Shown here one piece after another: positions 1 to 8,887 of a stretch of DNA of 64,000 nucleotides. Both the position numbers and the translations under genes were made by a program. The notes beneath the pieces were generated by a model. That model searched no databases and had not been told where the DNA came from. It was given only the letters and a program-made list of their open reading frames with translations. The DNA is taken from positions 62,001-126,000 of the forward strand of contig NZ_PYYB01000004.1 of NCBI RefSeq assembly GCF_003044185.1. Direction: 5' to 3'. The stretch's first letter is position 1. Every line of letters begins with the position of its first letter. The DNA comes from Paraconexibacter algicola (GTDB taxonomy: Bacteria; Actinomycetota; Thermoleophilia; Solirubrobacterales; Solirubrobacteraceae).

Positions 1-1023
1 TGGCTGCTGCCGTGGGCCGCCCGCTGGGTCGCCCCCGGCGCGCTGCGGGTGCTCGCGGTCCGGCGCGGGGAGGAGCTCGTCGCCGTCGCGCCGCTGCACG
101 AGGACCGCGGCCTGCGCGGCACCCGCGTCCTGCGGGCACTCGGCACCGGGCCGGAGTCCGCGCTCGTCGAGCTGCCGCAGATCGTCACCGGCCCAGACCC
201 GCGGCGGGCGGTGCGGGCGGTCGTCGCGTGGGCGTGGGAGCGCGCGGACGCGCTCAGCTGGATCGAGCTGCCGCTCGCCCCCGACCAGGGCTGGGTCGAG
301 CCCGCCTGGCTCGCGGGCGGACCGGACGGGCCGGGCACCGTGGTGCACAAGGCGGTGCGGGCGTGCGTCGTGGAGCCGCTCCCGGACACCGTGGAGGCGT
401 GGCACGCGACGCGTAAGCGCAACCTGCGCGAGAGCCTGCGCCGGGCCCGCAACCGCCTCGGGCGCACCGGCCTGCCGTGGAGCGTGGAGGTCCACGAGGG
501 CCCGGACGCGGTCGCGGCGCTCCCGACGCTGCTCGCGCTGCACGCCGCGCGCGCCGCGCTCCCCGGCAAGGTCCACCATCCCGGCCGCTTCGACGACCCG
601 GCCGCCGCCGCGTTCCTGCGCGACGCGGTCGCCGGGCTCGCCGCCGCGGGCGCGGTGGAGCTGCACGTCCTGCGCGTCGGGGACGAGCCGGCGGCCGCCC
701 GGCTCGTGCTGCGGGCCCCGGGCGCGATCTACCTCGCCTGGTCCGGGGTGGCGCCGCAGTGGTGGGAGCTCTCGGGCGTGACGCTGCTGACCGCGACGGC
801 GATCGAGCGCGCGATCGCCCGCGGCGACCGGGTCGCGAACGTCGGGGCGGGCCCCGACACCGCGAAGCTGCGCTTCAGCGAGCGGCTCGAGGTCCACCAC
901 GAGTTCCTCATCGGCGGCACCGGCCGGGCGGCCCGCATGACCTTCGGCGCCTACCTCGGGGCGCGCGCGCTCGCCGACCTGCGGCGGGCCCGCGCCGCCG
1001 TGCGGACGGTGCCCGCAGCATGA
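1..1023 (+). CDS. CelD/FemAB-like GNAT acyltransferase (5' truncated)
   Basis: The reading frame is open from base 1, so the gene starts before the window; the GTG at 49 is internal. About 340 residues are visible. The fold is inferred as a double-GNAT 'CelD/BcsL' acetyltransferase, a family common in exopolysaccharide loci and thought to transfer acyl or aminoacyl groups. Supporting features are a basic stretch RKRNLRESLRRARNRLG before the C-terminal half and the late YLAWSGVAPQWWELS and NVGAGPDTAKLRF segments. Those segments match the conserved end of the family, where the substrate loop precedes a K-x-R/K-F motif. It overlaps the next gene by ATGA, and that gene is a related protein, so the two are probably co-translated. 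The exact acceptor cannot be read from the sequence. Confidence 0.75.
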   Translation, partial: WLLPWAARWVAPGALRVLAVRRGEELVAVAPLHEDRGLRGTRVLRALGTGPESALVELPQIVTGPDPRRAVRAVVAWAWERADALSWIELPLAPDQGWVEPAWLAGGPDGPGTVVHKAVRACVVEPLPDTVEAWHATRKRNLRESLRRARNRLGRTGLPWSVEVHEGPDAVAALPTLLALHAARAALPGKVHHPGRFDDPAAAAFLRDAVAGLAAAGAVELHVLRVGDEPAAARLVLRAPGAIYLAWSGVAPQWWELSGVTLLTATAIERAIARGDRVANVGAGPDTAKLRFSERLEVHHEFLIGGTGRAARMTFGAYLGARALADLRRARAAVRTVPAA

Positions 1024-2000
1024 GCGCCGTCGAGGTCGACCGGGCGACCTGGGACGCCGCGCTCGCCGCCCATCCCGCCGCCACCGCGTTCCACCGCCAC
1101 GACGTCCTCGAGCTCGCCGCCGCCGCGCTCGGCGGGCGCTTCGCGGCGCTCGCGCTCCCCGACACCGACCCGCCGGTGCTGCTGCCGGTGCTGGAGCGCC
1201 GCCGCGGCCCCGTCAGCACCGTCGGCTGGGTGCCGTTCCCGTACCTCGGCCCGCTCGCCGCCGACGGGGACCTCCCGCGCGCGCTGCGCGCGCTCCTGAC
1301 CGCCGCGCGCCGCCGCCGCGCCGTGCTCGTCCAGTGCGCCGTGCGCGACCCGGGCGCCGCCACGGCGCCCGCCCTGCGCGCCGCGGGGTTCACGCTCCAC
1401 GACGACCGCACGCTCGAGGTGCCGGTCGCGGGCCGGGACGCGGCCGCGTGCTGGGGCGCGCTGCGCGGCAACGGCCGGCGTGACGTCCGCGCCGCGCGCG
1501 ACGCCGGGCTGACGGTGCGCGCCGCGACCCGCGAGGACGTCTGCACGCACCTGCCCGCGATGCTCGACGCGCTGCACGCCCGCGGCGGGGAGACCGGCTG
1601 GCCGGCGCGGCGGACCACCGCCCTGGCGTGGGAGCGGCTGGCCGCGAGCCCGCTCGCGCGGCTGACGACGGCGGTCGCCGCGGACGGCACCCCGGTCGCC
1701 GTGACGATCGCGCTGCACCACGGCACCCGGACCCACCTGTGGCTCGGGGCGGCGCACCGTCGCGACGGGATCGACCCGCACGCGCTGCTCTACTGGGACG
1801 CCATCGAGGACGCGGCGGCGCGCGGGCTCGACGCGGTCGACCTCGTCGGCGCGCCGACCCCGGGGATCGTCGCGTACAAGCGCAAGTTCGGGGCGGTGGA
1901 GCGGCCGGTGCTCGTCGGCCGGCGCCAGCGGCTCCCCGGCTACGGGCGGCTGCAGCGCGGGCACGCCCGGCTCACGGCCCGCCGGGCGGCGGTGGCCTGA
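1020..2000 (+). CDS. CelD/FemAB-like GNAT acyltransferase
   Basis: A 326-residue cytoplasmic protein that starts at the ATG overlapping the previous stop (ATGA). The C-terminal half has the GNAT-like run LWLGAAHRR...HALLYWDAIEDAA followed by DLVGAPTPGIVAYKRKFG. This is the hallmark end of FemAB/CelD-type acyltransferases, in which a K-x-K-F-G motif closes the fold. The basic patch GNGRRDVRAARDAG corresponds to the R-K-x-R region of its upstream neighbour, so the two look like diverged tandem paralogues that might act as a pair. Family members N- or O-acylate cell-wall or polysaccharide precursors. The substrate here is unknown. Confidence 0.75.
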   Translation: MSAVEVDRATWDAALAAHPAATAFHRHDVLELAAAALGGRFAALALPDTDPPVLLPVLERRRGPVSTVGWVPFPYLGPLAADGDLPRALRALLTAARRRRAVLVQCAVRDPGAATAPALRAAGFTLHDDRTLEVPVAGRDAAACWGALRGNGRRDVRAARDAGLTVRAATREDVCTHLPAMLDALHARGGETGWPARRTTALAWERLAASPLARLTTAVAADGTPVAVTIALHHGTRTHLWLGAAHRRDGIDPHALLYWDAIEDAAARGLDAVDLVGAPTPGIVAYKRKFGAVERPVLVGRRQRLPGYGRLQRGHARLTARRAAVA

Positions 2001-2002
2001 TC

Positions 2003-2515
2003 GTGCGCGCGCTGAGCATGGTCCTGCGGGTCGGGCTCGTCGTCGGCGCGTGGGTGGGCCTGCGCTCCGCCGACCCCGCGGCCGCGGTGCTGCTGCTGTC
2101 CGGGCTGCTCGCGAGCCTGCTCGCCCGACTGGCGCCGCCGCGGGAGGAGCTCCTCTTCACCGGCGGCCTCTGCGGGCTGCTCGCGCTCGCCGCTCTCGGG
2201 GTGCTGCCGGACCACCTCGGCGGCGACCTCGTCGTCCACGGCGTCGCCAGCGCGCTGCTCGCGCTCGTGCTGCTGCGCGGGCTGCTCCCGCGGACCCCGG
2301 CGCCGGCCGCCCGGCACGGCCTGCTCGCGCTGCTGCTCGTCGGCCTCGTGGGGGTCGCCTGGGAGGGCGCGGAGGCGCTGGCGGACGCGTGGCTGGGCAC
2401 GCAGATGTCGCTCGGCGCGACGGACACGGCGTCCGATCTCGTCGCGGACCTGGTCGGGGCGGCCACCGTGATCCGGCTGCTGGCCGCGTCGCCCGCGCTC
2501 GGGGTGGCGGCGTGA
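2003..2515 (+). CDS. small polytopic membrane protein, YjdF/DUF2238-like
   Basis: 170 residues from a GTG two bases after the previous stop. It has about five hydrophobic segments separated by short loops, and the last third reads WEGAEALADAWLGTQ...TDTASDLVADLVGA. A W-E-x-x-E-...-D-x-x-x-D-x-x-x-N/D-x-x-G pattern in the last two helices is typical of the YjdF (DUF2238) inner-membrane family, whose function is unknown. I recognise the pattern but cannot confirm the family. Its place inside an overlapping operon (it overlaps the next gene by GTGA) implies a role at the membrane in the same glycan pathway. Confidence 0.6.
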   Translation: MRALSMVLRVGLVVGAWVGLRSADPAAAVLLLSGLLASLLARLAPPREELLFTGGLCGLLALAALGVLPDHLGGDLVVHGVASALLALVLLRGLLPRTPAPAARHGLLALLLVGLVGVAWEGAEALADAWLGTQMSLGATDTASDLVADLVGAATVIRLLAASPALGVAA

Positions 2516-3051
2516 GGACGGCCAACACGCTGCGCGACCGCTTCGAGCCGACCCACTCGTTCGTGCTCGGGCCGGTCCGGCTCGCCGCCTGGCTCGCGCG
2601 GCGACGGGTGCCGCTGGTCCCGACGCTGCTGCAGATCCTCACCCGGGTCGTGTTCGGCGCGGACCTGCCCGCGGGGACCCGCTGGCCCCGCCAGCTCGTG
2701 CTGCTCCACAACGGCCTCGGGATGGCGATCCACGCCGACTGCCGCTTCGAGGGCCCGATCGTCATCGCGCCCGCCGCGATGCTCGGGCACCGCCTCGTCG
2801 AGCCGGACGGTCCACCGACGTTCGGTCCCGGCGTGCTCGTCGGCAACGGGGCGGCGGTCCTGGGACCGGTGCGGGTCGGGCGCCTGTGCGCGATCGGCGC
2901 CAAGGCGCTCGTCATCGACGACGTCCCCGACTTCCACATCGCCAGCGGCGTGCCCGCGACCGTCCGGCCGATGCGGCCCGACCAGGTCCGCAGCCTCGCC
3001 GCGCTCATGGGCCTCGACGCCCCCGACCTCCCGGAGGATCCCGATGCCTGA
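2512..3051 (+). CDS. serine-acetyltransferase-like (CysE-type) LbH acyltransferase
   Basis: 179 residues, GTG start overlapping the previous TGA. The C-terminal two thirds are imperfect hexapeptide repeats (CRFEGPIVIAPAAMLGH, then VLVGNGAAVLGPVRVGRLCAIGAKALVIDDVP). These form a left-handed parallel beta helix and end in the usual GVPATV loop. The N-terminal helical part with LLHNGLGMAIH aligns with the CysE segment carrying the catalytic His. CysE relatives in polysaccharide loci usually O-acetylate a sugar using acetyl-CoA rather than make cysteine, and that is the likely role here. It is the first of five such proteins in the window. Confidence 0.8.
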   Translation: MRTANTLRDRFEPTHSFVLGPVRLAAWLARRRVPLVPTLLQILTRVVFGADLPAGTRWPRQLVLLHNGLGMAIHADCRFEGPIVIAPAAMLGHRLVEPDGPPTFGPGVLVGNGAAVLGPVRVGRLCAIGAKALVIDDVPDFHIASGVPATVRPMRPDQVRSLAALMGLDAPDLPEDPDA

Positions 3052-4024
3052 CCCCGCCGCCGTGCTCACCGCGGACCCGGTGCCCGCCTACCGGGATCCC
3101 CGCTTCTCCGTCGTCATCGCCGCCTACACCCTCGACCGCTGGGACGACCTGCAGCGGGCCGTCGCGTCGCTGCGCGCGCAGGAGCCGGCGCCGCACGAGA
3201 TCATCGTCGCGGTGGACGGCAACCCCGAGCTCCTCGAGCGCGTGCGCGCGACCCTCCCCGACGTCATCGCCGTCGAGAACGACCGCCACGCCGGGGCGGG
3301 CGGGGCGCGCAACGCCGGATCGGCCGTCGCGACCGGCGAGGTCCTCGCGTTCATCGACGACGACGTCCACGTCGCGCCCGGCTGGCTCGCCGCCCTGCAC
3401 GAGCTCTTCGCCGACCCGACCGTGCTCGGCGCGGGCGGGCCGATCCGCCCGGACTGGGCGACCGCGCGGCCCGCCTGGTTCCCGCCCGAGTTCGACTGGG
3501 TCGTCGGCTGCACGTTCCGCGGCTCGCCGCAGGAGGCGGCGACCGTCCGCAACCTCATCGCCGCGAACATGACGATGCGCCGCGACCGCTTCGAGCAGCT
3601 CGGGGGCTTCCGCACCGGCTTCGGCAAGGTCGGGACGCGCTCCGCCCCGGAGGAGACCGACCTGTGCATCCGCGCGGGACAGCGGTGGCCCGACGCGCAG
3701 TGGCGCTTCGAGCCGACCGCGGCCGTCTGGCACGCGGTGCCCGCCGGGCGCACCGAGCCCCGCTACTTCCTGCGCCGCTGCTGGCTGGAGGGGACCGGCA
3801 AGGCGGCGCTGGCCGCCCACGTCGGCAGTGACGCGGGCACGAGCACCGAGCGCGACTACGTCGCGCGCACGCTGCCATCCGGGGTGCTCGGCGGCGTCGG
3901 CGAGGCGCTGCGGACCCGCACCGTCGCCCCGCTCGGCCGGGCGGCGATGATCGTGCTCGGGCTCGCCTTCACCGTCGCCGGCTACGTGATCGGCACCGCG
4001 CAGGAGCGATGGGCCGCGCGTTGA
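3044..4024 (+). CDS. glycosyltransferase family 2 with C-terminal membrane anchor
   Basis: 326 residues, overlapping the previous gene by 8 bases. It has a GT-A fold: FSVVIAAYTLDRW nucleotide-binding strand near residue 21, the metal-binding acidic motif AFIDDDV near residue 104, and a late ETDLCIRAG (the ED/ET-D catalytic-base region). There is a single hydrophobic C-terminal helix (MIVLGLAFTVAGYVIG), so it is probably tethered to the inner face of the membrane. It transfers a sugar from an NDP donor to a lipid-linked acceptor; donor and linkage are not readable. The following hydrolase gene starts inside its last codons. Confidence 0.88.
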   Translation: MPDPAAVLTADPVPAYRDPRFSVVIAAYTLDRWDDLQRAVASLRAQEPAPHEIIVAVDGNPELLERVRATLPDVIAVENDRHAGAGGARNAGSAVATGEVLAFIDDDVHVAPGWLAALHELFADPTVLGAGGPIRPDWATARPAWFPPEFDWVVGCTFRGSPQEAATVRNLIAANMTMRRDRFEQLGGFRTGFGKVGTRSAPEETDLCIRAGQRWPDAQWRFEPTAAVWHAVPAGRTEPRYFLRRCWLEGTGKAALAAHVGSDAGTSTERDYVARTLPSGVLGGVGEALRTRTVAPLGRAAMIVLGLAFTVAGYVIGTAQERWAAR

Positions 4025-5433
4025 TCCGTCGCAGTACGGTGGCGGTCGCCGGGACCGTCGCGCTCGCGCTCGCCGCCCCCGCCGCGGCGCCGGCCACGGT
4101 CGCCGGGGTGCTCGTGGAGCCGGCGCCCGAGCGGCTGCTGGCCCGGGACGCGGTCCGCGTCGCGCTGGTCGGTCTCTCCACGGGGCGGGTCCGCGTCGCC
4201 CTGCAGCTGACCGGTGCCGCGGGCGGCGCGACGCTGCGCTCGCGCGGGCGCATCGTCGCCCGCCCGACGGGCAGCGTGGTGCGGCTGCCGCTGGACGGGG
4301 CGGCCCGCGCGCTGCTGGCGGGCTGCGACCCGCTCGTGGCGACCCTGCGGCTGCGCACCACCCGGACCGTCCGCGAGACGGCCACGACGCTGCAGCGCGC
4401 CGGTGCCCCGTGCGCGACCCCGACCGTCGTGCGGTCCGCGCCGCCAGCCGCCGTCACGGCGGGCACCCCGGGGGTCGCCACCTCCGGCGGTCTCGTCGAC
4501 CTGCCCGCCGAGGTCGTCGACCGCGATCTCGCGCTCCTCTCGGCGACCGGGGTGCGGTGGCTGCGGATCGCGCTGGACTGGGAACGGGTCGAGCCGACGC
4601 CGGGCGCGGTCGACTTCTCGCGCTTCGACCGCGTCGTCGACCTCGCCGCCGCGCGCGGCATCCGCACGCTGCTCGTGCCGACCTACGCGCCCGCCTGGGC
4701 GCGGCGTGTCCCGTCCGGCCCGGAGCCGCGCAGCGCGGCGGAGTTCGCGACGTTCGTCGGCCGGGCGGTCGCGCACTTCCGCACGCGCGGGGTGCGCGAC
4801 TGGGAGATCTGGAACGAGCCGAACCTGCCGCGCTTCTGGGGGCCCCGGGTCTCGCCGCGCCGCTACGGCAGCCTGCTGCGGCCCTCGGCCGCGATCGCCC
4901 GCGCGGTCGATCCCGGTGCGCGGATCCTCAGCGGCGGACTGGCCCGGACGGTCGACTCGAGCGGCGGCCTGACCGCCCTGCGGTTCCTGCGCGGCGTGCT
5001 GCGCAGCGGCGGGCTCGGGGACGTCGACGCGGTCGCGGTCCACCCGTACACCTACCCGCTGCGCGCGAGCGTCCCGACGACCGACCGCCGCAACGCCTGG
5101 CCCGACCTCGGGCTGCGCCCCGACAGCGTGCGCGCCCAGCTGCGGGCAACGGGCCGCGGGCGGCTGCCGATCTGGGTGACCGAGTTCGGCGCGCCGACGG
5201 GCGGGGTCGACGGCGTGACCGAGCAGGAGCAGGCCGCGATCCTCGCCGACGGGTACGCGCTCGCCCGCCGCTCGCGCCGGCTCGGCCCGGTGTTCTGGTA
5301 CGCCAACCGCGACCTGTCCCCGATCCCGGGGGACCGCGAGCGGTCGTTCGGCCTCTTCCGCTTCGACTTCACGGCCAAGCCCGCGGTGGCGGCGTTCGCC
5401 GCCGCGGTGCGGCGCGAGACGCCCGCGCCCTGA
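4009..5433 (+). CDS. secreted PslG-like glycoside hydrolase (GH39-type), copy 1
   Basis: 474 residues with a signal peptide (RRS, hydrophobic core, APAAAPA). An N-terminal ~120-residue beta-rich domain contains two cysteines. A TIM barrel follows, with WEIWNEPN (acid/base Glu270) and WVTEFGAP (nucleophile Glu392), the two catalytic glutamates of clan GH-A. The WNEPN + TE-x-G combination with the HPYTYP segment matches PslG/GH39-like enzymes that cut exopolysaccharide in the periplasm or cell wall. It overlaps the GT2 gene by 16 bases and ends the first operon, converging on the next one. The role is probably trimming or release of polymer. GH5-like assignment is the main alternative. Confidence 0.83.
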   Translation: MGRALIRRSTVAVAGTVALALAAPAAAPATVAGVLVEPAPERLLARDAVRVALVGLSTGRVRVALQLTGAAGGATLRSRGRIVARPTGSVVRLPLDGAARALLAGCDPLVATLRLRTTRTVRETATTLQRAGAPCATPTVVRSAPPAAVTAGTPGVATSGGLVDLPAEVVDRDLALLSATGVRWLRIALDWERVEPTPGAVDFSRFDRVVDLAAARGIRTLLVPTYAPAWARRVPSGPEPRSAAEFATFVGRAVAHFRTRGVRDWEIWNEPNLPRFWGPRVSPRRYGSLLRPSAAIARAVDPGARILSGGLARTVDSSGGLTALRFLRGVLRSGGLGDVDAVAVHPYTYPLRASVPTTDRRNAWPDLGLRPDSVRAQLRATGRGRLPIWVTEFGAPTGGVDGVTEQEQAAILADGYALARRSRRLGPVFWYANRDLSPIPGDRERSFGLFRFDFTAKPAVAAFAAAVRRETPAP

Positions 5434-5442
5434 GCTCGCCGC

Positions 5443-6708
5443 TCAGCGCGCGAGCGCGACCGGACGGGAGTTCCCGGCGGCCGGTGCGGCGACCGCGTCC
5501 GCGTAGATCTCCTCGAGCCGGTCGACGAACCGGGCGACGTGGTATCGCCGCGCCCGCACCGGGCCCGCCGCCGCGAGCCGGGCGCGCAGCGCGTCGTCGG
5601 CCAGCAGCCGCGCGAGCGCCGCGGCCAGCTCGACCGGGTCGCCGGGCGGGACGAGCAGGCCGGTGTGCTCGTCCACGACGATGTCGCGCAGGCCCCCGGT
5701 GTCCGAGGCGACGAGCGGCACGCCGCTGGCCATCGCCTCGACCGCGACCTGCCCGAACGGCTCCGGCCACCGGCTCGGGATCACCCCGACCTGCGCGTGC
5801 CGCCACGCGGCCATCACCTCCGGGTGCGGGCGGGGACCCACCGCGTGCACCCGCGGCCCGAGCCGGTCGGGGCGGCCCGAGCCCAGCAGGACGAGCGGCG
5901 GCGCCGCCGCGCCCAGGCGTGCGTGCGCGTCGAGCAGCACGTCGACGCCCTTGAACGGCAGGACCGACCCGACGAACAGGACGTAGGGCCCGTCCAGCGG
6001 CGGGGCGACCGTCGGGTCGAGCGGGTCGAACACCGCGTCCGGGACGGTCGAGCCGACCACCTCGATCGCGCGCAGGCCGCCCGGGACCACGGGAGCGATC
6101 GCCTGCCGGACGGTCTCCGACACCGCGAGCCACCGGTCGATCCCGGCCAGCCGTCGCCGGCCGCCGTGGACGCCGAGCGCCTTCGCGACCCCCACCGGGG
6201 CCGACGAGACCCGTGCGCTGCACGTCACGCACGCCGCCAGGCGCGGGCCGCCGCAGGGCGCCCCGTCGCGCATCAGCGAGCGGTTCGCGCAGACCGGGAA
6301 GTAGTCGTGCACGCTGACGACGACCTTCGGCGGGTGCGCGAGCCCGCGGACGGCGGCCAGCAGCGAGTGGACCATCCAGCTGCGGGCGTGCACGACGTCC
6401 GGGCGGTCCCGGGCGATCAGCCGCCGCAGCGACCGGACCGTCAGCGGGTCGGGCAGTGGCGGGTGCTGCACGAACGGCATGTGGTCGCGGGAGAGGTCGC
6501 TCGGCAGGCGCGCCGCGAGCATCTCCAGCCGCTCGAGCCGCACGGGCCCGTCGGACGCCGCCAGCCCGTCGTGGTGGGTGACCGCGACCGTGACCGCGTG
6601 CCCGCGCGTGGCCAGCTCGTGCGAGACCGTCCGCGTGTGGCGCTCGAGGCCGCCGACGACCGGCGGATAGGCCTCCTGGACGGCGAGGACGCGCAGCGAA
6701 GCGCTCAC
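5443..6708 (-). CDS. glycosyltransferase family 4
   Basis: 421 residues. The GTG start overlaps the flippase stop (GTGA). The N-terminal domain opens with a Gly-rich acceptor loop (YPPVVGGLERH). The C-terminal domain has LFVGSVLPFKGVDVLL and the family-4 EX7E motif (EPFGQVAVEAMASG). Unusually it carries a Cys-rich insert, DYFPVCANRSLMRDGAPC...CVTC, in the middle of the acceptor domain. This insert is known from a GT4 subset (YD-FPVC...C-x-x-C) and may bind a metal or be structural. It is the last gene of a five-gene minus-strand operon with a flippase and a GT-C-like protein. Confidence 0.9.
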   Translation of the reverse strand: MSASLRVLAVQEAYPPVVGGLERHTRTVSHELATRGHAVTVAVTHHDGLAASDGPVRLERLEMLAARLPSDLSRDHMPFVQHPPLPDPLTVRSLRRLIARDRPDVVHARSWMVHSLLAAVRGLAHPPKVVVSVHDYFPVCANRSLMRDGAPCGGPRLAACVTCSARVSSAPVGVAKALGVHGGRRRLAGIDRWLAVSETVRQAIAPVVPGGLRAIEVVGSTVPDAVFDPLDPTVAPPLDGPYVLFVGSVLPFKGVDVLLDAHARLGAAAPPLVLLGSGRPDRLGPRVHAVGPRPHPEVMAAWRHAQVGVIPSRWPEPFGQVAVEAMASGVPLVASDTGGLRDIVVDEHTGLLVPPGDPVELAAALARLLADDALRARLAAAGPVRARRYHVARFVDRLEEIYADAVAAPAAGNSRPVALAR

Positions 6709-8036
6709 GTCTCGACCGCCGCCCGGGCCGGGACGAGCGCGGGCGCGAGCGCGCCGCGCCGGATCGCGCGGACGCCGAGCACGAGGCCGAGCAGCCGCCC
6801 GATCCCGAGGCCGATCGCCGCGCCGCCGACGCCCAGCGACGGCAGCAGCACCCAGGTCGCACCGACCCCGACGACGACCGAGGTCAGCGTCACGCTCGCC
6901 GCGTCGCGCAGCCGCTCGCGGACCCGCAGGACCGCGACGCTCATCGACTGCCCGGCGTCGGCGGCCGCGGTGAGGACCAGGAGCGCGAGCAGCGCGCGGC
7001 TGTCCTCGCTGTAGGCGTCCCCGAACACCCGCAGCACGAGCGGACCGGCGGCCACCAGCAGCACCGCGGTCGGGATCGCCAGCACGGTGAACTGGCGCAC
7101 GGCGCGGCGCAGGTCGTCCTCGACGCGCTCGGGGTGGTGCGCGCCCTCCGCGAACAGCGCGTTGCTCAGCGACGGGGCGATGAGGAAGATCACCGTCGCG
7201 ACCATCCAGGTCGCGTAGAAGTGCGCGTTCTCCTCGGCGCCGAGCTGCGCGGAGACGACCACCGGCAGCACGAACGGGGCGACCTGGCCGCCGACGTTGA
7301 TCACGTGGTGCCCGGCCAGCAGCCCGCGCATCGCGGCGAGCTCCGGCCGCCAGCCGCGCAGCGTGGGGGAGAAGTCGCGCTCCAGCCGCGGCAGGGTCCG
7401 GGCCAGGCCCAGCACGCTGAAGACCGCGAACGCCCCGACCCAGGCGCCGAGCACCCAGCCGTTGCCGGCCGCCCCGACGAGCGGCACCGCGGCGAGCACC
7501 GCGACGCGCAGCACCGCCATCCCGCCGTTGCGCCAGAACGCGGGGGCGGCGGTCCGCTCCGCGATGCACGCGTAGTCGAACAGGAACGACCACGCCGCCC
7601 CGGTCACGCCGAGCGGCAGCAGCACGAACAGCTCCAGCCCGGTGCCGCGGCGCACGTCCTCGACGATCAGCGGCAGCAGCAGCGCGGCGAGGAGCCCGGC
7701 GGCGAGGCTCGCCGCGGCGGTCGTCGCCAGGCCGACGCACACGGTCAGCGACCACTCGGCGCCCGCTGCGCGCGAGGCGAGCCGGGCGATGAACACGTGC
7801 CCGAAGCCGAGGTTCGTCAGCAGCCCGACGAGCAGCATCGTCGAGACGAGCGCCGCCCCGACCCCGACCTCGTCCGTGGCCATCGTGCGGGCGGCGACGA
7901 TCCAGAAGACGAACCCCGCGAGCGCGGTGACGATGGTCGTGCCCATGATGTAGAGGCCGTTGCGCAGCAGCGGGTCGGCGAGCGCCGCCCGGGCGCGCGC
8001 CACCGCGTCGGCCACCGGTCCCCGCAGGGCGTTCAC
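6705..8036 (-). CDS. Wzx-type polysaccharide flippase, copy 1
   Basis: 443 residues, GTG start overlapping the upstream stop (GTGA). It has about 12-14 hydrophobic helices and the characteristic N-terminal NGLYIMGTTIVTALAGFVFW, a helix 1 seen in the MVF/Wzx superfamily, followed by ARTMATDEVGVGAAL. These proteins move undecaprenyl-pyrophosphate-linked oligosaccharide across the membrane. The small basic loops RRTLP/LERDF are cytoplasmic by the positive-inside rule. It is one of three flippases in the window, each next to its own set of glycosyltransferases. Confidence 0.88.
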   Translation of the reverse strand: MNALRGPVADAVARARAALADPLLRNGLYIMGTTIVTALAGFVFWIVAARTMATDEVGVGAALVSTMLLVGLLTNLGFGHVFIARLASRAAGAEWSLTVCVGLATTAAASLAAGLLAALLLPLIVEDVRRGTGLELFVLLPLGVTGAAWSFLFDYACIAERTAAPAFWRNGGMAVLRVAVLAAVPLVGAAGNGWVLGAWVGAFAVFSVLGLARTLPRLERDFSPTLRGWRPELAAMRGLLAGHHVINVGGQVAPFVLPVVVSAQLGAEENAHFYATWMVATVIFLIAPSLSNALFAEGAHHPERVEDDLRRAVRQFTVLAIPTAVLLVAAGPLVLRVFGDAYSEDSRALLALLVLTAAADAGQSMSVAVLRVRERLRDAASVTLTSVVVGVGATWVLLPSLGVGGAAIGLGIGRLLGLVLGVRAIRRGALAPALVPARAAVET

Positions 8037-8887
8037 CGGCGGCTCACCGGCAGCGACGGGCAGATCGACCGCGTGCCGCGCACGTAGAACGTCAGGACCG
8101 CGACGTGGTCGGTCCGGGCGCCGCGGCGCAGCGCGATCGCCATGCGGTTGAAGCACTCCCGGGACGTCGGCACCGGTCCGCTGACCGTGCCGCGCCACGT
8201 CTCGCCCGCGGGCACGGTGACCGTGCGCCGCTCCCACCGCTGCGCCCCGCGCAGCGTCGGGACGATCGTGTAGGACTGCGCGCGCGGCCCGTCGTTCTTC
8301 AGCTGCAGGTCGACGCGCAGCTGGTCCCCGACCGGCTCGACCGTGCGGTCCAGCTGCGCCCACGGCCCCGCGAGCCCGAAGCGGAAGTACGGGATCGGGT
8401 CGGGCTTGGGCAGCACCTGCAGGCACAGGGCGATCACCGCGATCGCGGCGGCGACGACGGCGGCGAACGTGCCGACCGAGCCGCGGTCCAGCGGGTCGCG
8501 CAGCACGTCGGGCCCGGGGGAGCGCAGGGAGCCGATCAGCGCGAGCACGATCACGACGCCGCCGATCGAGCGGCCGAAGACCCCGGGGTCGAGCCGGTCG
8601 ACGAGCGGGTCGACGACGATGACCGTCAGCGCGATGACCGCGAACGAGAGCATCGCGGCGAGGACCGCGCGCACGATCGGGTCGGGCCGCTGGTCGGCGC
8701 GCAGCGCGACGGTCAGCAGCGCGAGGCCGGGGGCGAACACGGCGACGGGTGCGGCCAGCGCCCGCAGCGGCTGCGGCAGGTCGGCCGCGATGGCGAGGAA
8801 CAGGCCGGCCGCGATCAGCAGCACGGACGTCAGCCGCAGCGCGGGCGCGGGGGCGGGCGTGGGCCGGGGCTCGGTCGCGACGCTCAT
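8033..8887 (-). CDS. membrane protein with C-terminal extracytoplasmic domain, unknown function
   Basis: 284 residues, ATG start overlapping the upstream stop. It begins with a Pro-rich cytoplasmic tail, then four or five transmembrane helices, then about 130 hydrophilic residues after the segment AIAVIALCLQVLP. That region looks like a beta-sandwich (LQLKNDGPRAQSYTIVPTL...RRTVTVPAGETWRGTVSG), with one Cys pair (CFNRM...SICPS). The architecture resembles DUF1616-like membrane proteins that accompany membrane glycosyltransferases. It sits directly after the GT-C-like gene with a 4-base overlap, so the two probably work together. I do not recognise a defined function. Confidence 0.65.
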   Translation of the reverse strand: MSVATEPRPTPAPAPALRLTSVLLIAAGLFLAIAADLPQPLRALAAPVAVFAPGLALLTVALRADQRPDPIVRAVLAAMLSFAVIALTVIVVDPLVDRLDPGVFGRSIGGVVIVLALIGSLRSPGPDVLRDPLDRGSVGTFAAVVAAAIAVIALCLQVLPKPDPIPYFRFGLAGPWAQLDRTVEPVGDQLRVDLQLKNDGPRAQSYTIVPTLRGAQRWERRTVTVPAGETWRGTVSGPVPTSRECFNRMAIALRRGARTDHVAVLTFYVRGTRSICPSLPVSRR